64,000 nt of DNA from UBA4466 sp963925035 (GTDB taxonomy: Bacteria; Bacteroidota; Bacteroidia; Flavobacteriales_D; Crocinitomicaceae). A model generated the notes under the pieces. It saw only the letters and a list, made by a program, of their open reading frames with translations, was not told where the DNA came from and did not search any database. Each line of letters begins with the position of its first letter. The first letter of the stretch is position 1. The stretch covers positions 62,001 through 126,000 of the forward strand of contig CAWUSK010000007.1 in NCBI GenBank assembly GCA_963925035.1, in the 5' to 3' direction. Positions 1 through 8,909 of this stretch are shown piece by piece. The position numbers were made by a program, and so were the translations under genes.

Positions 1-1
1 C

Positions 2-1609
2 GGTTCTGGTTCATTTGGTAACCCAATTTTTAATACTGTTTATTACGTCTCTTCAATGGCGGATGATTTAGCAACATGGGGAGATTTTTCTTGTAATACT
101 TCAACTGTTGACAATTCTGTCGCTGTTGTATTTCTGGAACCAGTTGTTCCAACTTCTAGTTATGATAATGTCAATTGTGAAATTACATTCTCCGCTACTG
201 GAGGTGTGAGTGGCTTTAACGGGGGCGATTTCACCTATACGATAGAGGATGCTTCAATGAATCTTGTAGAAACAGGGTCATTTGCTGCTGGCGCGAATGT
301 AATATTTGCTGTTACAGCTGCTGAAGTTTATACGATCACAGTGACTGATGGCTCTTGTCCGTATTCATTTACAGTTGATGCGAGTGCATGTGGTAACCCT
401 TGTGTTTTGACGCCGATAATAGAATTTGTAAATGCTTTAATATGCGAAGGTCAAACTATTTTCTTAGAAGGGGCCAATCAAACAACAGCAGGACTTTATA
501 CAGATGTGTTTATGGCATCCAACGGATGTGATAGCACTATCTACACTACGGTTGCGATGAATATCCCTTCCACTTTTGAGCAAACCGTTACGATTTGTGA
601 AGGATTGACTTATACGATTGGTTCAAATGTTTATAGCACGCAAGGTGTTTATCAAGATGTCTTCACTGCGGCGAATCTATGTGATAGTATTGTTACAACT
701 AATTTATTCTTCGTTAATACATTAAATACAGTTATTAATGAATCAATTTGTACAGGTACTACTTATTCATTTGCCGGAAATACATTAAATGCAACAGGGG
801 TTTATACAGATAATCTTTCTTCCATAGGAGGATGTGATTCAATTATTACACTTTATTTAAATGTAGAGCCATTGATTTCAATATCAACTACTCAAACAGT
901 TTGTGAGGGTAATTCTTTATTATTTGGAAGTCAAACTTTATCGACCTCTGGAACATATAACGAATTGTTCACGACTTCAGGTGGATGTGATTCTCTAGTA
1001 ACAATGTATTTCTTTGTTAATCCTTCAATTGAAAGCTCCGCTGGAGTTTCAATTTGTCAAGGACAAACATATGTACTAGGTTCACAAACTTTGACCGTCA
1101 CTGGAGAATATCAAGAAACATTTGTTACTCCGTCAGGATGTGACTCTATTGTTACTTTGTTCTTGAATGTTTCAAATCAAATTACAAATTCAATTACTGA
1201 TTCTATTTGTATTGGAGAGTTTTATTCTTTAGGATCTCAGACTTTTACATCTAGTGGGGTTTATTCTGAAGTTTTCCAAAATGGATCAGGTTGTGATTCA
1301 CTTGTTACACTCGATTTAAGTGTTTTAGATTGTAAAGCATTACTTGAAATCAGCAATGTTTGTACTCCAAATGATGATGGAAGCAACGATACATGGAAAG
1401 TCAGCGATTTAACCCAAATTAATGGTTGTAATGTGAAAATATTTAATCGTTGGGGGCAATTGATGTATGATACTGATGATTATCAAAATGACTGGGATGG
1501 AACCAAAAATGGCGAGATATTACCCGATGGAGTTTACTACTATGGAATTAGTTGTGATGATGAAAGAGAGTATCAAGGAGTTATTAATCTAATGAGATAT
1601 AAAAAGTAA
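2..1609 (+). CDS. T9SS-secreted repeat protein with gliding-type C-terminal domain (5' end outside window)
   Basis: The frame is open to the left edge, so this is the C-terminal 535 residues of a larger protein; the ATG at 56 is probably internal. It carries six tandem units of about 50 residues, each with an IC-x-G motif, a G-x-Y motif and an invariant GCDS-like turn. The last ~85 residues match the gliding-motility-associated (CHU_C, type B) T9SS sorting domain: NVCTPNDDGSND, then FNRWGQ, W-D-G and LPDGVYYY. Such proteins are exported across the outer membrane by T9SS and used as adhesins or surface structures. The next gene, a PorP/SprF protein, starts 5 nt downstream, which fits the known pairing of type B substrates with SprF-like partners. 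The ligand is unknown. Confidence 0.85.
   Translation, partial: GSGSFGNPIFNTVYYVSSMADDLATWGDFSCNTSTVDNSVAVVFLEPVVPTSSYDNVNCEITFSATGGVSGFNGGDFTYTIEDASMNLVETGSFAAGANVIFAVTAAEVYTITVTDGSCPYSFTVDASACGNPCVLTPIIEFVNALICEGQTIFLEGANQTTAGLYTDVFMASNGCDSTIYTTVAMNIPSTFEQTVTICEGLTYTIGSNVYSTQGVYQDVFTAANLCDSIVTTNLFFVNTLNTVINESICTGTTYSFAGNTLNATGVYTDNLSSIGGCDSIITLYLNVEPLISISTTQTVCEGNSLLFGSQTLSTSGTYNELFTTSGGCDSLVTMYFFVNPSIESSAGVSICQGQTYVLGSQTLTVTGEYQETFVTPSGCDSIVTLFLNVSNQITNSITDSICIGEFYSLGSQTFTSSGVYSEVFQNGSGCDSLVTLDLSVLDCKALLEISNVCTPNDDGSNDTWKVSDLTQINGCNVKIFNRWGQLMYDTDDYQNDWDGTKNGEILPDGVYYYGISCDDEREYQGVINLMRYKK
430..1335 (+). repeat. Six tandem ~153-bp coding repeats
   Basis: Six diverged copies of a ~51-codon unit inside the surface protein gene begin near 442, 594, 748, 902, 1051 and 1205, judged by the Cys codon of the IC-x-G motif. 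Each unit has two cysteines (IC-x-G and GCDS), so disulfide-stabilised domains are likely after export. The protein pattern is conserved more than the DNA, which argues against very recent duplication. Confidence 0.8.
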
Positions 1610-1614
1610 GAGTT

Positions 1615-2997
1615 ATGAAGAGAATAATAAAATATGCTCAAATTATATTCGCATTGTTGGTTATAACAAATGCATATAGTCAACAAACAAGGTTGACGAA
1701 CATGTATGGTTTTAATAAATACTCACTAAATCCAGCTTATGCAGGAGCGAGCGGTTGTACGGAAATTAATTTTTCTCATCTTAATCAGTGGGTAAAGGTA
1801 GATGGAGCGCCTATTACGAATTATTTCAGTGCAAATACGAGGTTAGGAAAATCACTTGGGATTGGAGCTAACTTACTTTTGGATAAAATAGGAATGTTGG
1901 ATTATCTTTCAGCTTCAGGATCCGTTGCTTATGGTTTAACGTTTGCGAAAAATCATGAAATACGCTTAGGACTTTCTGGTGGTTACTTTCAGATGAGATT
2001 AGATCCTACAGATGCTATTGCTTTTGATGCTGGTGATGTGATCATTGAGGGTGGAGTTCAATCTTCTAAATCCGTGAGTACAGAAGCTGGAATTTTATAT
2101 CGCTTTAAAGCATTAGAAGTATCATTTGCAGTAACTCAACTGATTGAAACTAGATCGAAATTCAACTATGCAAATCTTGATGGGTATGGTTTGAAAAGAC
2201 ACTATATCGCTTATGCTGGTTACGGAATAGTACTGAACAAAAGTCTTTCATTAACGCCTTCAGTTTTATACAAAGGCATACCTAAATCTCATCAATTTGA
2301 TATCAATGCAGATATTAATTACAATGATTTTATTTATGGAGGATTAGGATATAGAACGGGAGTAGGTTTAATCGCAAGAATAGGTATTAACATTAGAAAA
2401 ATGTTTTTTATTGGATATGCCTACGAAGCTCCAATGCAAAACATCGCTAGATACGGATCAGGTTCGCATGAGATTGCCTTAGGTTTGCGATTATGTAAAA
2501 AAGACAAGCAACTGCCAGAGGATCTTACGGATGTTAGTCCTGACAGCCAGATTGTTGATACTATTCGTGTTATTGAAAGAGTAACGGATACTTTGATCGT
2601 CGAAAAAATAGATACTGTTTATATTCAGAAGCCAACAAATAATGATGTTAAAAGAGCGATTGTGAATGCGTCGGATAATTTGGAATTTGAAAACGATAAA
2701 GCAATAATTTTAAAGAAATCTTATGGTGATTTAGAATCGTTGATAAATATCTTATTAATAAGAGATGAATTAAAAATTACGCTTGCAGGGCACACTGATA
2801 ATTCCGGTACTGAAGAGTATAATATGAGATTGTCAGAGAACCGTGTTAAGGCGGTAAAAGATTTCATTGTCGCTAATGGAATTGAAGCATCAAGAATTAA
2901 AACCTCTTTTTTCGGAGAATCGAAACCAATAGCTGATAACAAAACAGAAGAAGGTCAAGCCAAAAACAGAAGGGTGGAAATGAAAATCATTGAATAA
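1615..2997 (+). CDS. PorP/SprF family T9SS membrane protein with C-terminal OmpA domain
   Basis: 460 residues. A signal peptide ends near AYSQQ, followed by the PorP/SprF signature (YGFNKYSLNPAYAGASG) and a beta-barrel of roughly 270 residues. A linker at about 290-345 leads to an OmpA-like peptidoglycan-binding domain at about 350-460, with AGHTDNSGTEEYN, LSENRVKAVKDF and NRRVE motifs. PorP/SprF proteins sit in the outer membrane and assist secretion or anchoring of T9SS type B substrates. The OmpA part would tether this one to the cell wall. Most family members of about 300 residues lack that domain, so this is a fusion form. It is cotranscribed with the upstream T9SS substrate and ends at the hairpin at 3022. 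Confidence 0.88.
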   Translation: MKRIIKYAQIIFALLVITNAYSQQTRLTNMYGFNKYSLNPAYAGASGCTEINFSHLNQWVKVDGAPITNYFSANTRLGKSLGIGANLLLDKIGMLDYLSASGSVAYGLTFAKNHEIRLGLSGGYFQMRLDPTDAIAFDAGDVIIEGGVQSSKSVSTEAGILYRFKALEVSFAVTQLIETRSKFNYANLDGYGLKRHYIAYAGYGIVLNKSLSLTPSVLYKGIPKSHQFDINADINYNDFIYGGLGYRTGVGLIARIGINIRKMFFIGYAYEAPMQNIARYGSGSHEIALGLRLCKKDKQLPEDLTDVSPDSQIVDTIRVIERVTDTLIVEKIDTVYIQKPTNNDVKRAIVNASDNLEFENDKAIILKKSYGDLESLINILLIRDELKITLAGHTDNSGTEEYNMRLSENRVKAVKDFIVANGIEASRIKTSFFGESKPIADNKTEEGQAKNRRVEMKIIE

Positions 2998-3021
2998 TTA
3001 TTAAAATTGAATATAGCATTG

Positions 3022-3053
3022 ATACCTATCTAAATTAGATAGGTATTTTTGTT
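3022..3053 (+). terminator. Intrinsic terminator after PorP-OmpA gene
   Basis: An 11-bp perfect stem (3022-3032 pairing with 3036-3046) with a 3-nt loop is followed by TTTTGTTT. It lies 25 nt after the stop codon. Confidence 0.85.
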
Positions 3054-3068
3054 TAAAATCAAAATGTA

Positions 3069-3467
3069 ATGCAAGTAGAGACAAATTGTCCTTGTGGAAG
3101 AAAAAAGACTTATGCTGAATGCTGCGGAATCACACATAAAAACATAGCGAATGTGAAAACAGCTGAAGATTTAATGCGATCTCGCTATACGGCGTTTACT
3201 CAAGCTAATGGTGATTACTTGATGTTAAGTCACCACACAACAACACGTGAATTGGATAGAAAGCAAGAGATTACAGATTGGGCTTGGTCAGTAGAATGGT
3301 TGCGCCTAGAAGTTATTAGCGCGTTTGATGGTGGAATAGAAGATGAGGAAGGTACAGTAGAATTCCGAGCACACTTCAAAGAAAATGGTAAGGAAAAATA
3401 CTTGTACGAAATCTCTCGATTCATAAAGGAAAGAGGGAAGTGGAAGTACTACGGAATTGTAAAATAA
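3069..3467 (+). CDS. YchJ family (UPF0225) protein with N-terminal zinc-knuckle-like motif
   Basis: 132 residues. The N-terminus has the SEC-C/YchJ-type cysteine pattern CPCGRKKTYAECC, expected to bind a metal. The family's NTF2-like body follows, with A-x-x-LMRSRYTAF near residue 40, WxVEWLRLEV near 80 and a C-terminal GKWKYYG. The function of YchJ proteins is not established. It is a single-gene unit between a terminator and a convergent hairpin. Confidence 0.85.
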   Translation: MQVETNCPCGRKKTYAECCGITHKNIANVKTAEDLMRSRYTAFTQANGDYLMLSHHTTTRELDRKQEITDWAWSVEWLRLEVISAFDGGIEDEEGTVEFRAHFKENGKEKYLYEISRFIKERGKWKYYGIVK

Positions 3468-3509
3468 ATAAGCACCAAATTGATTTACCATAATCTATTT
3501 GGTGCTTAT
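3468..3509. terminator. Convergent hairpin between ychJ-like and cotH-like genes
   Basis: A 13-bp perfect inverted repeat (3468-3480 and 3497-3509) with a 16-nt loop. On the minus strand the stem overlaps the stop codon of the CotH-like gene and runs into a T-rich stretch, so it probably terminates both converging transcripts. Confidence 0.7.
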
Positions 3510-5776
3510 TGTATTATTAGTTTAGATGTGAATTCATCTATTTTTACAAAATAAACACCTGCATCCCACAATGAAGAATCGATAGTTACAGACTGATTCA
3601 TTGAGCCGTTGGCTACTATTTTTCCTTGTATATTAATTACAAAATAACTTGAATTAGAATCGTTGTTGTCAAATAATTCAATTGTGAAAGAGTCATTTGC
3701 TGGATTCGGGAATACTTTAATTGTTTTTGGTGTTTCCTCAATTTCTTGAATAGCAGCAGTTGCGTTAGTGTTTATTGCGCCAAACGTTGGATACATAACT
3801 TGGTGCGGGCCAGTTCCGTTTGGATATCTGCCGTATGAAAGATCCGTAGTTTGTGATGAAAAAGTTACTTCATCTAAAATGGTCATACTTCCATCAGATA
3901 GGTAAATAGATTCTCCACTTGAGCCAAGTTTAAAATCAGCATGAAATCCTGATTGACTAAGATCCTTGTCAGCCCAAACCACAATGTAAGAGTTTGCTGG
4001 AATAGTTGTGCTAGCAGGGAATGTGAATATATCTAATGTATCAGCGTTGTCACTTAGATGGTATCCCGAAATATCTATCGTTTGATTTCCTTTATTGTAG
4101 ATTTCAATCCAATCATCAAAATCACCGTTTTGATCTGTAACCATGGTAGCATTAGACGCCATAAACTCATTAATCACAACATCTCCAATCGTAAATGGTG
4201 TAGCAATAATAGTATAGAATTCATGTTCTGCATTTGTTGGTGAAAACTTACCGATTGCAGTGTTTTCTGCATATAAATAATATTCAACCAAGGCACTTTC
4301 TATCGGTAAATCTGCACCGAAAACATCGTCACCTGCTGCACCATCATTGTGAAATCCATCATCAAACATCTCTACTTTTACAAAAGGAGCATGTGGTTGT
4401 GAACGATAACCTAAATAGGCGTAATTTTCATCTAAAATTGTAGCTGTCACATTTATTACTTCACTAATGAATGGAGCGCTATTAGATAATGTAATTGAAT
4501 TGATACTTGGTTGTATAGCAGTAAATTCACTTTGCCCCATGATGTAGGAATACCTTCCGTTCATTAAATTACCAATTCCTGGAGCACTTGTTCCACCTGG
4601 ACCACCACCACTTGTAACATCATTATTTAGGTTTGAAGTAAAGTTAGTATAGGTAAAGAACTTATTTACATCTGCTTGTACCGAACTAGAAACAAGAGTT
4701 TGCAAAACTTGTCCATCAGCCAAATATTGTGCACTGTTTTCAAAATTGTCTTCTAAAATAGTTTTGCAGTGAGCTAAATACATTTTTTTGTATCTCGGAA
4801 TACTTAAGATTTGACTAACTAATGGAAATAAAGCATCGCCAGAATGGAGCAGGTAACTCATTTGTTGTTTCGAAGTAGTGCTGGTTAAATTTCCGGAACC
4901 AGTCATCGAAAAAGTACCAAATGATTCATTTAGATCCCAAATAACTGGTAGATAACGATTATAATCATCCCGATACAGATAGTAATTTTGCTGAAAACCT
5001 CCTATGTAGCTATCTAAGTTTACGGTCATATTGTCAAAAGCAAGCATCCAAATTGCCCTGTCGACATCTAAAATAGTTTCAACATCATTAATGTTATTTT
5101 TTAATGTATCGCATAGGTCAATTAATTCCTGCCATCCAAAATCTGATTTAAGCTCGTAGCCCGCATAATAAGCAGTGCTGTCTTGACCTAAATAAACTAA
5201 ATCCGGTAAATCTGTCGTAGTTGGTCCAGCTCCGGCCGGTGGATTACATTTTACAAATGTGTTGGTTTTGGAACCAAAACGGCTATCTACAAATTTCTTT
5301 GAGACCGCCTCAGAACTACAATATAAACCGATTAATGATCCATTGACGTATACATTCGCGTAGTTAGAAAGTGGGGCATCCATATAATTCCGTAATATTT
5401 TATACCCTAGAACTTCACGTATAAAAGAAGGATCTTTAGCAACGTTACTAAGTTTAATGTCCGTATAACCTTCGTGATCGTGGTTTTTATACGTATCCAA
5501 TTCAATGTGAAATGGGTTTTTCACTTGGCCGGCGTTGTAGGTACTATTTCCTTTGTACTTCACACCAACACTGTCATACATAATTCCATTAATTGTAACG
5601 CTTTGCGCCATAATGTAATCTTCATTGCCAGCTTTTTCAGCATCTAAAAGGGCGTCCCAATTAGATTCAACAAATGTAATTTGAATAGTTTGAATTGTAC
5701 TTTCATCGTAAAAGCTTTGCGAAAACACAGAACAGGAAATTGCCGTAATCGCAAGTGAGCTAATAATTTTTTTCAT
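3506..5776 (-). CDS. CotH-like kinase / lamin-tail domain protein with T9SS type A sorting domain
   Basis: 756 residues, exported. The signal peptide ends near SVFSQ. The first ~350 residues match the CotH kinase-fold family: VGVKYKGNSTYN, an RxxLGYKILRNY helix, and NYYLYRD followed by PVIWDLNESFG. CotH proteins are atypical protein kinases in spore coats and are widespread in secreted bacterial proteins; activity here is inferred only. A lamin-tail domain follows at roughly 530-650 (VINEFMASN, DWIEIYN). The C-terminus (VFPNPANDSFTIE, then GVYFVKI) is a T9SS type A sorting signal. It is monocistronic, between a convergent hairpin and a 103-nt upstream gap in which I see no clear promoter. Confidence 0.85.
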   Translation of the reverse strand: MKKIISSLAITAISCSVFSQSFYDESTIQTIQITFVESNWDALLDAEKAGNEDYIMAQSVTINGIMYDSVGVKYKGNSTYNAGQVKNPFHIELDTYKNHDHEGYTDIKLSNVAKDPSFIREVLGYKILRNYMDAPLSNYANVYVNGSLIGLYCSSEAVSKKFVDSRFGSKTNTFVKCNPPAGAGPTTTDLPDLVYLGQDSTAYYAGYELKSDFGWQELIDLCDTLKNNINDVETILDVDRAIWMLAFDNMTVNLDSYIGGFQQNYYLYRDDYNRYLPVIWDLNESFGTFSMTGSGNLTSTTSKQQMSYLLHSGDALFPLVSQILSIPRYKKMYLAHCKTILEDNFENSAQYLADGQVLQTLVSSSVQADVNKFFTYTNFTSNLNNDVTSGGGPGGTSAPGIGNLMNGRYSYIMGQSEFTAIQPSINSITLSNSAPFISEVINVTATILDENYAYLGYRSQPHAPFVKVEMFDDGFHNDGAAGDDVFGADLPIESALVEYYLYAENTAIGKFSPTNAEHEFYTIIATPFTIGDVVINEFMASNATMVTDQNGDFDDWIEIYNKGNQTIDISGYHLSDNADTLDIFTFPASTTIPANSYIVVWADKDLSQSGFHADFKLGSSGESIYLSDGSMTILDEVTFSSQTTDLSYGRYPNGTGPHQVMYPTFGAINTNATAAIQEIEETPKTIKVFPNPANDSFTIELFDNNDSNSSYFVINIQGKIVANGSMNQSVTIDSSLWDAGVYFVKIDEFTSKLIIQ

Positions 5777-5879
5777 ATGGATTGATATAGTTTGTATTGT
5801 GTCAACAATTACTTTGACGACAATTAAATCGATATCGCCTCGGCGAAGTGAAATTATTTTTTAAAGTAATTGATTAATT

Positions 5880-6152
5880 TCAATTGCTCCATTTCAAAGC
5901 TCTGCGCTTTTTCCTGTGGTCAGCACTTTTAATGATTCTATATATTTTTGTAACATAAATAATTGAAGATGCAACTCCTCCATAAAACAATATTGCTGTT
6001 TTGTCATTGAGTAAAAATCCTAAAGCTGAGATGATTGAAACTGTAGCAAGAATTAGTCCACCAGCAACACTAAACGCCAATCCTTTTTTAGCATTTTTGA
6101 CTCTACTACTTGCACTAATTTCCTTATTGAAATCATCATTTATTTCAACCAA
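5880..6152 (-). CDS. Small two-helix membrane protein of unknown function, no ATG start
   Basis: 90 residues if started at the TTG at 6152; there is no in-frame ATG. The frame stays open upstream to a TGA at 6201-6203, adding a charged helix-like stretch rich in K and E. Two hydrophobic segments (about 25-48 and 52-70) suggest a small inner-membrane protein with a basic C-terminus (KIYRIIKSADHRKKRR). It lies directly downstream of a truncated SGNH hydrolase whose stop overlaps the upstream part of this frame. It may be expressed by coupling to that remnant, or be part of the same degraded locus. Family not recognised. Confidence 0.4.
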   Translation of the reverse strand: MVEINDDFNKEISASSRVKNAKKGLAFSVAGGLILATVSIISALGFLLNDKTAILFYGGVASSIIYVTKIYRIIKSADHRKKRRALKWSN

Positions 6153-6181
6153 TATCTCATGAATTTCCTCTTCTGATTTCT

Positions 6182-6412
6182 TTAATTTTTGAAGTCTTCT
6201 TCAATATTCAATCCAGCATTTTTAATTTCCTTTTCAAGAATATGTGGATAGTTTAGTTCTGAGGCGACACTTTCACCAATTGTATAAGAATCGCCTAAGG
6301 CTAAATAACGAATACTTTTTTGATATGGATGCGACATTTCATACGATTTAGCTTTGTCCGAATGATTTACAAGTAAAGCTGCGAGAATTATAAAGAGTTT
6401 CGAAAATGCCAT
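6182..6412 (-). pseudogene. Truncated SGNH/GDSL hydrolase remnant
   Basis: 76 residues. A hydrophobic N-terminus is followed by IRYLALGDSYTIGESV, the block I motif of SGNH hydrolases with the nucleophile Ser42. The frame stops after GLNIEEDFKN. Blocks II, III and V, with the catalytic Asp/His of a normal ~220-residue enzyme, are absent, and the DNA downstream encodes an unrelated membrane segment. A deletion or recombination event has probably removed the rest. Confidence 0.65.
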
Positions 6413-6464
6413 TTGTTTAGTTTGGTAAAATATGCGGATGAAAGTAGATTTTTGGATTCAATGA

Positions 6465-6500
6465 AAAAAAAAGCCTGCTCATCTCACTGAACAGGCTTTT
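6465..6500 (-). terminator. Intrinsic terminator of thiolase gene
   Basis: On the minus strand AAAAGCCTG pairs with CAGGCTTTT around a ~14-nt loop and runs into a T tract, 18 nt after the thiolase stop codon. Confidence 0.85.
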
Positions 6501-6517
6501 CAAATTACTTTTATTCT

Positions 6518-7696
6518 TTAAACGTTTTCAATGACCATTGCTGATGCGCCACCGCCACCGTTACAAATTGCAGCAGCACCATATTTACCACCGTTTTGTT
6601 TCAATACGTTAATCAACGTTACAATAATTCTAGAACCGCTATTTCCAAGAGGATGTCCAAGAGCAACCGCTCCACCATTTACATCAACTTTCGAAGGATC
6701 CAATCCTAATTTTTTCATATTTACTAATCCGACCACAGCAAATGCCTGGTTTAATTCCCAGTAATCAATATCAGCAACTGTTAAATTTGCTTTTTTCAAT
6801 GCAACAGGAACTGCTTTAGATGGAGCTGTAGTAAACCATTCTGGTTCATGAGCTGCGTCACCGTAGCCAACAATCTTCGCGATTGGCTTAATTCCTAATT
6901 CATCTGCTTTTTCTTTACTCATTAAAATTAATGCAGAAGCACCGTCATTTAATGTAGAAGCGTTTGCAGCTGTAACTGTTCCTTCTTTTGTAAATACTGC
7001 ACGTAATTCCGGAATTTTTTCCAAACGTACATTACTGTATTCTTCATCTTTAGAAACGATAATTGCATCTCCACGTCTTTGTGGAACTTCAACTGAAACA
7101 ATTTCATTGTCAAATTTTCCAGCGTCCCAAGCAGCAGCAGCACGTTTGTAAGATTCAATTGCGAAATTATCTTGGTCTTCTCGTGAAATGTTATTTTCAG
7201 CTGCACATTTGTCTGCACAAACTCCCATGTGTACTTGGTTGTAAACGTCTGTTAAACCGTCTTTCACCATTCCGTCAACCATTGTTACATCACCTAACTT
7301 TGTTGCAAGTCGTGCGTTGTAGTAATGAGGAACCATACTCATGTTTTCCATTCCACCTGCAACAACAACATCGTTATCACCACATAAAATAGATTGAACA
7401 GCAAGACTTAAAGACTTCATTCCAGATGCACAAACTTTATTAACTGTTGTACATGGAACATCGTTGGTAATACCAGCAAATATAGCAGCTTGACGCGCAG
7501 GCGCCTGTCCTAAATTTGCTTGTAATACGTTACCCATAAATACTTCGTCAATAACTTCTGGCTTAATCCCAGCTTTTGCGATTGCTCCTTTAATTGCAGC
7601 TGCACCTAGCATAGTAGCTGGAACAGTAGATAATGCTCCACCGAAGCTCCCGATTGGTGTACGAACTGCAGAAACGATATATACTTCTTTATTCAT
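6518..7696 (-). CDS. atoB: Acetyl-CoA C-acetyltransferase (thiolase II)
   Basis: 392 residues, the normal length for biosynthetic thiolases. It condenses two acetyl-CoA into acetoacetyl-CoA or runs the reverse cleavage. The nucleophile Cys89 lies in VNKVCASGMK, with the catalytic His348 in ALGHPLGNSGSR and Cys378 in CNGGGGASA. The first residues (VYIVSAVRTPIGSFGG) are typical. A TAATTTCG -7 element at 7719-7726 gives a leader of about 20 nt. It is a single-gene unit ending at a strong terminator. It may serve branched-chain amino acid or fatty-acid breakdown, in line with the acyl-CoA carboxylase subunit at 14-15.5 kb, but the two are not linked in an operon. Confidence 0.93.
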   Translation of the reverse strand: MNKEVYIVSAVRTPIGSFGGALSTVPATMLGAAAIKGAIAKAGIKPEVIDEVFMGNVLQANLGQAPARQAAIFAGITNDVPCTTVNKVCASGMKSLSLAVQSILCGDNDVVVAGGMENMSMVPHYYNARLATKLGDVTMVDGMVKDGLTDVYNQVHMGVCADKCAAENNISREDQDNFAIESYKRAAAAWDAGKFDNEIVSVEVPQRRGDAIIVSKDEEYSNVRLEKIPELRAVFTKEGTVTAANASTLNDGASALILMSKEKADELGIKPIAKIVGYGDAAHEPEWFTTAPSKAVPVALKKANLTVADIDYWELNQAFAVVGLVNMKKLGLDPSKVDVNGGAVALGHPLGNSGSRIIVTLINVLKQNGGKYGAAAICNGGGGASAMVIENV

Positions 7697-7718
7697 TTTC
7701 TCTAAAATTTGATTTCCA

Positions 7719-7726
7719 CGAAATTA
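7719..7726 (-). promoter_or_regulatory. -7 element of thiolase promoter
   Basis: TAATTTCG on the minus strand, a TAnnTTYG match, 22 nt before the ATG. No clear -33 TTG at the right distance. Confidence 0.5.
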
Positions 7727-7833
7727 ATAAATCCAAATGACTTTTTAGTTGTCGTTAACTGAATATAACATTAAGAGGAAGTTAGCAAAATCACAATCTT
7801 AACGGATTCAATGGCAAAAGAAAATAAATATTC

Positions 7834-7841
7834 TATTTTTG
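7834..7841 (+). promoter_or_regulatory. -7 element of DUF3078 gene promoter
   Basis: TATTTTTG fits the Bacteroidota TAnnTTTG consensus exactly and lies 19 nt before the ATG at 7861. Confidence 0.6.
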
Positions 7842-7860
7842 CGGATTAAATAAAAAAAGA

Positions 7861-8820
7861 ATGAAACATTTAATTCTCGTATTATTAGCCGTTACTGCTA
7901 TAAACACTGCATTTACTCAGGATTCCACTTCCGTTGCTGCCGATACGATCCCGAAAAACTGGAAATTACAGGCTACTTATGGTTTAAATGGAACACAAAG
8001 TTCTTTTGTAAACTGGGCTGCAGGTGGTAGAAATAACATTTCGGTACTGGGATACATAGAGGCTTCGGCAAAATATGCTATAGACAGAATTACTTGGGAT
8101 ACAGATTTAGGATTGTCTTTAGGTGGAATGAAATACTTTGGCAAAGGCAATAACGAAGATTTACAGAAAACAGATGATCGAATTGATTTTGCTACCAAAG
8201 TAGGATATAAGTTAAAAGAACATTGGTATTTTTCATTGTTAGGAGGATTTAAATCTCAATTTATGAATGGATTTTCGTACCCAAATGATTCTATCCGAGT
8301 TTCTAAATTTATGGCTCCAGGATATGTTAACCTGTCTCTAGGTATTGATTACGTTCCAAACAAAAAATTTTCAGCGTTTATTTCACCTTTATCAACTAAG
8401 TTAACTTTTGTGCAAGACGAAGTTTTGTCGAATGCAGGTGCTTTTGGAGTCGAAGGAGCCGTTTACGATGAAACTACTGGAGATGTAATTACAAACGGTA
8501 AGCGTTTCAGAGGTGAGTTTGGAGCATATATTAAAATACAGTATAATCAAACAATTGCAAAAAACATTGAATTGAAATCTAAGTTGGAATTGTTCTCTAA
8601 TTACTTAAACAATCCGCAAAATATTGATGTGAATGCCGAGATTATTATGAACTTTAAAGTGAACAGTTGGTTCTCAGCATCTGTTAATTGGCTGTTAATC
8701 TACGATGATGATATCGATATTAGAGATAGCAAAGGTGATTTTGGTCCAAGAACTCAATTTAAATCTGTAATTGGATTAGGTGTTTCTTACACTATGAAAA
8801 ATTTCAAAGAGGCTAAATAA
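7861..8820 (+). CDS. DUF3078 domain-containing exported protein
   Basis: 319 residues. A signal peptide ends near AFTQD; the mature protein opens with NWKLQATYGLNGTQSSFVNW, the conserved DUF3078 start (G-x-x-x-x-F-x-NWAAGG). The many alternating aromatic and polar strands suggest an outer-membrane beta-barrel. The family is almost confined to Bacteroidota and has no established role. It is transcribed alone, from the promoter at 7834 to the terminator at 8842. Confidence 0.85.
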   Translation: MKHLILVLLAVTAINTAFTQDSTSVAADTIPKNWKLQATYGLNGTQSSFVNWAAGGRNNISVLGYIEASAKYAIDRITWDTDLGLSLGGMKYFGKGNNEDLQKTDDRIDFATKVGYKLKEHWYFSLLGGFKSQFMNGFSYPNDSIRVSKFMAPGYVNLSLGIDYVPNKKFSAFISPLSTKLTFVQDEVLSNAGAFGVEGAVYDETTGDVITNGKRFRGEFGAYIKIQYNQTIAKNIELKSKLELFSNYLNNPQNIDVNAEIIMNFKVNSWFSASVNWLLIYDDDIDIRDSKGDFGPRTQFKSVIGLGVSYTMKNFKEAK

Positions 8821-8841
8821 TTTGAAACAAGAGTTAATTTG

Positions 8842-8868
8842 AAGGGATGCGAGAGTGTCCCTTTTTTT
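8842..8868 (+). terminator. Intrinsic terminator of DUF3078 gene
   Basis: AAGGGA (8842-8847) pairs with TCCCTT (8858-8863), followed by a T7 run. The hairpin lies inside the longer possible reading frame of the next gene and so rejects a start at 8847. Confidence 0.7.
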
Positions 8869-8893
8869 ATGCGTTAAATTTGAAGGAGTTTGT

Positions 8894-8901
8894 TAATTTC
8901 G
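8894..8901 (+). promoter_or_regulatory. -7 element of VWA gene promoter
   Basis: TAATTTCG ends 8 nt before the ATG at 8910, so the mRNA leader would be almost absent. Confidence 0.5.
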
Positions 8902-8909
8902 TAAGATCA

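Noticed and set aside
8847..8909. Upstream in-frame extension of the VWA gene
   Set aside because: It would start inside the upstream terminator hairpin and cross a -7 element.
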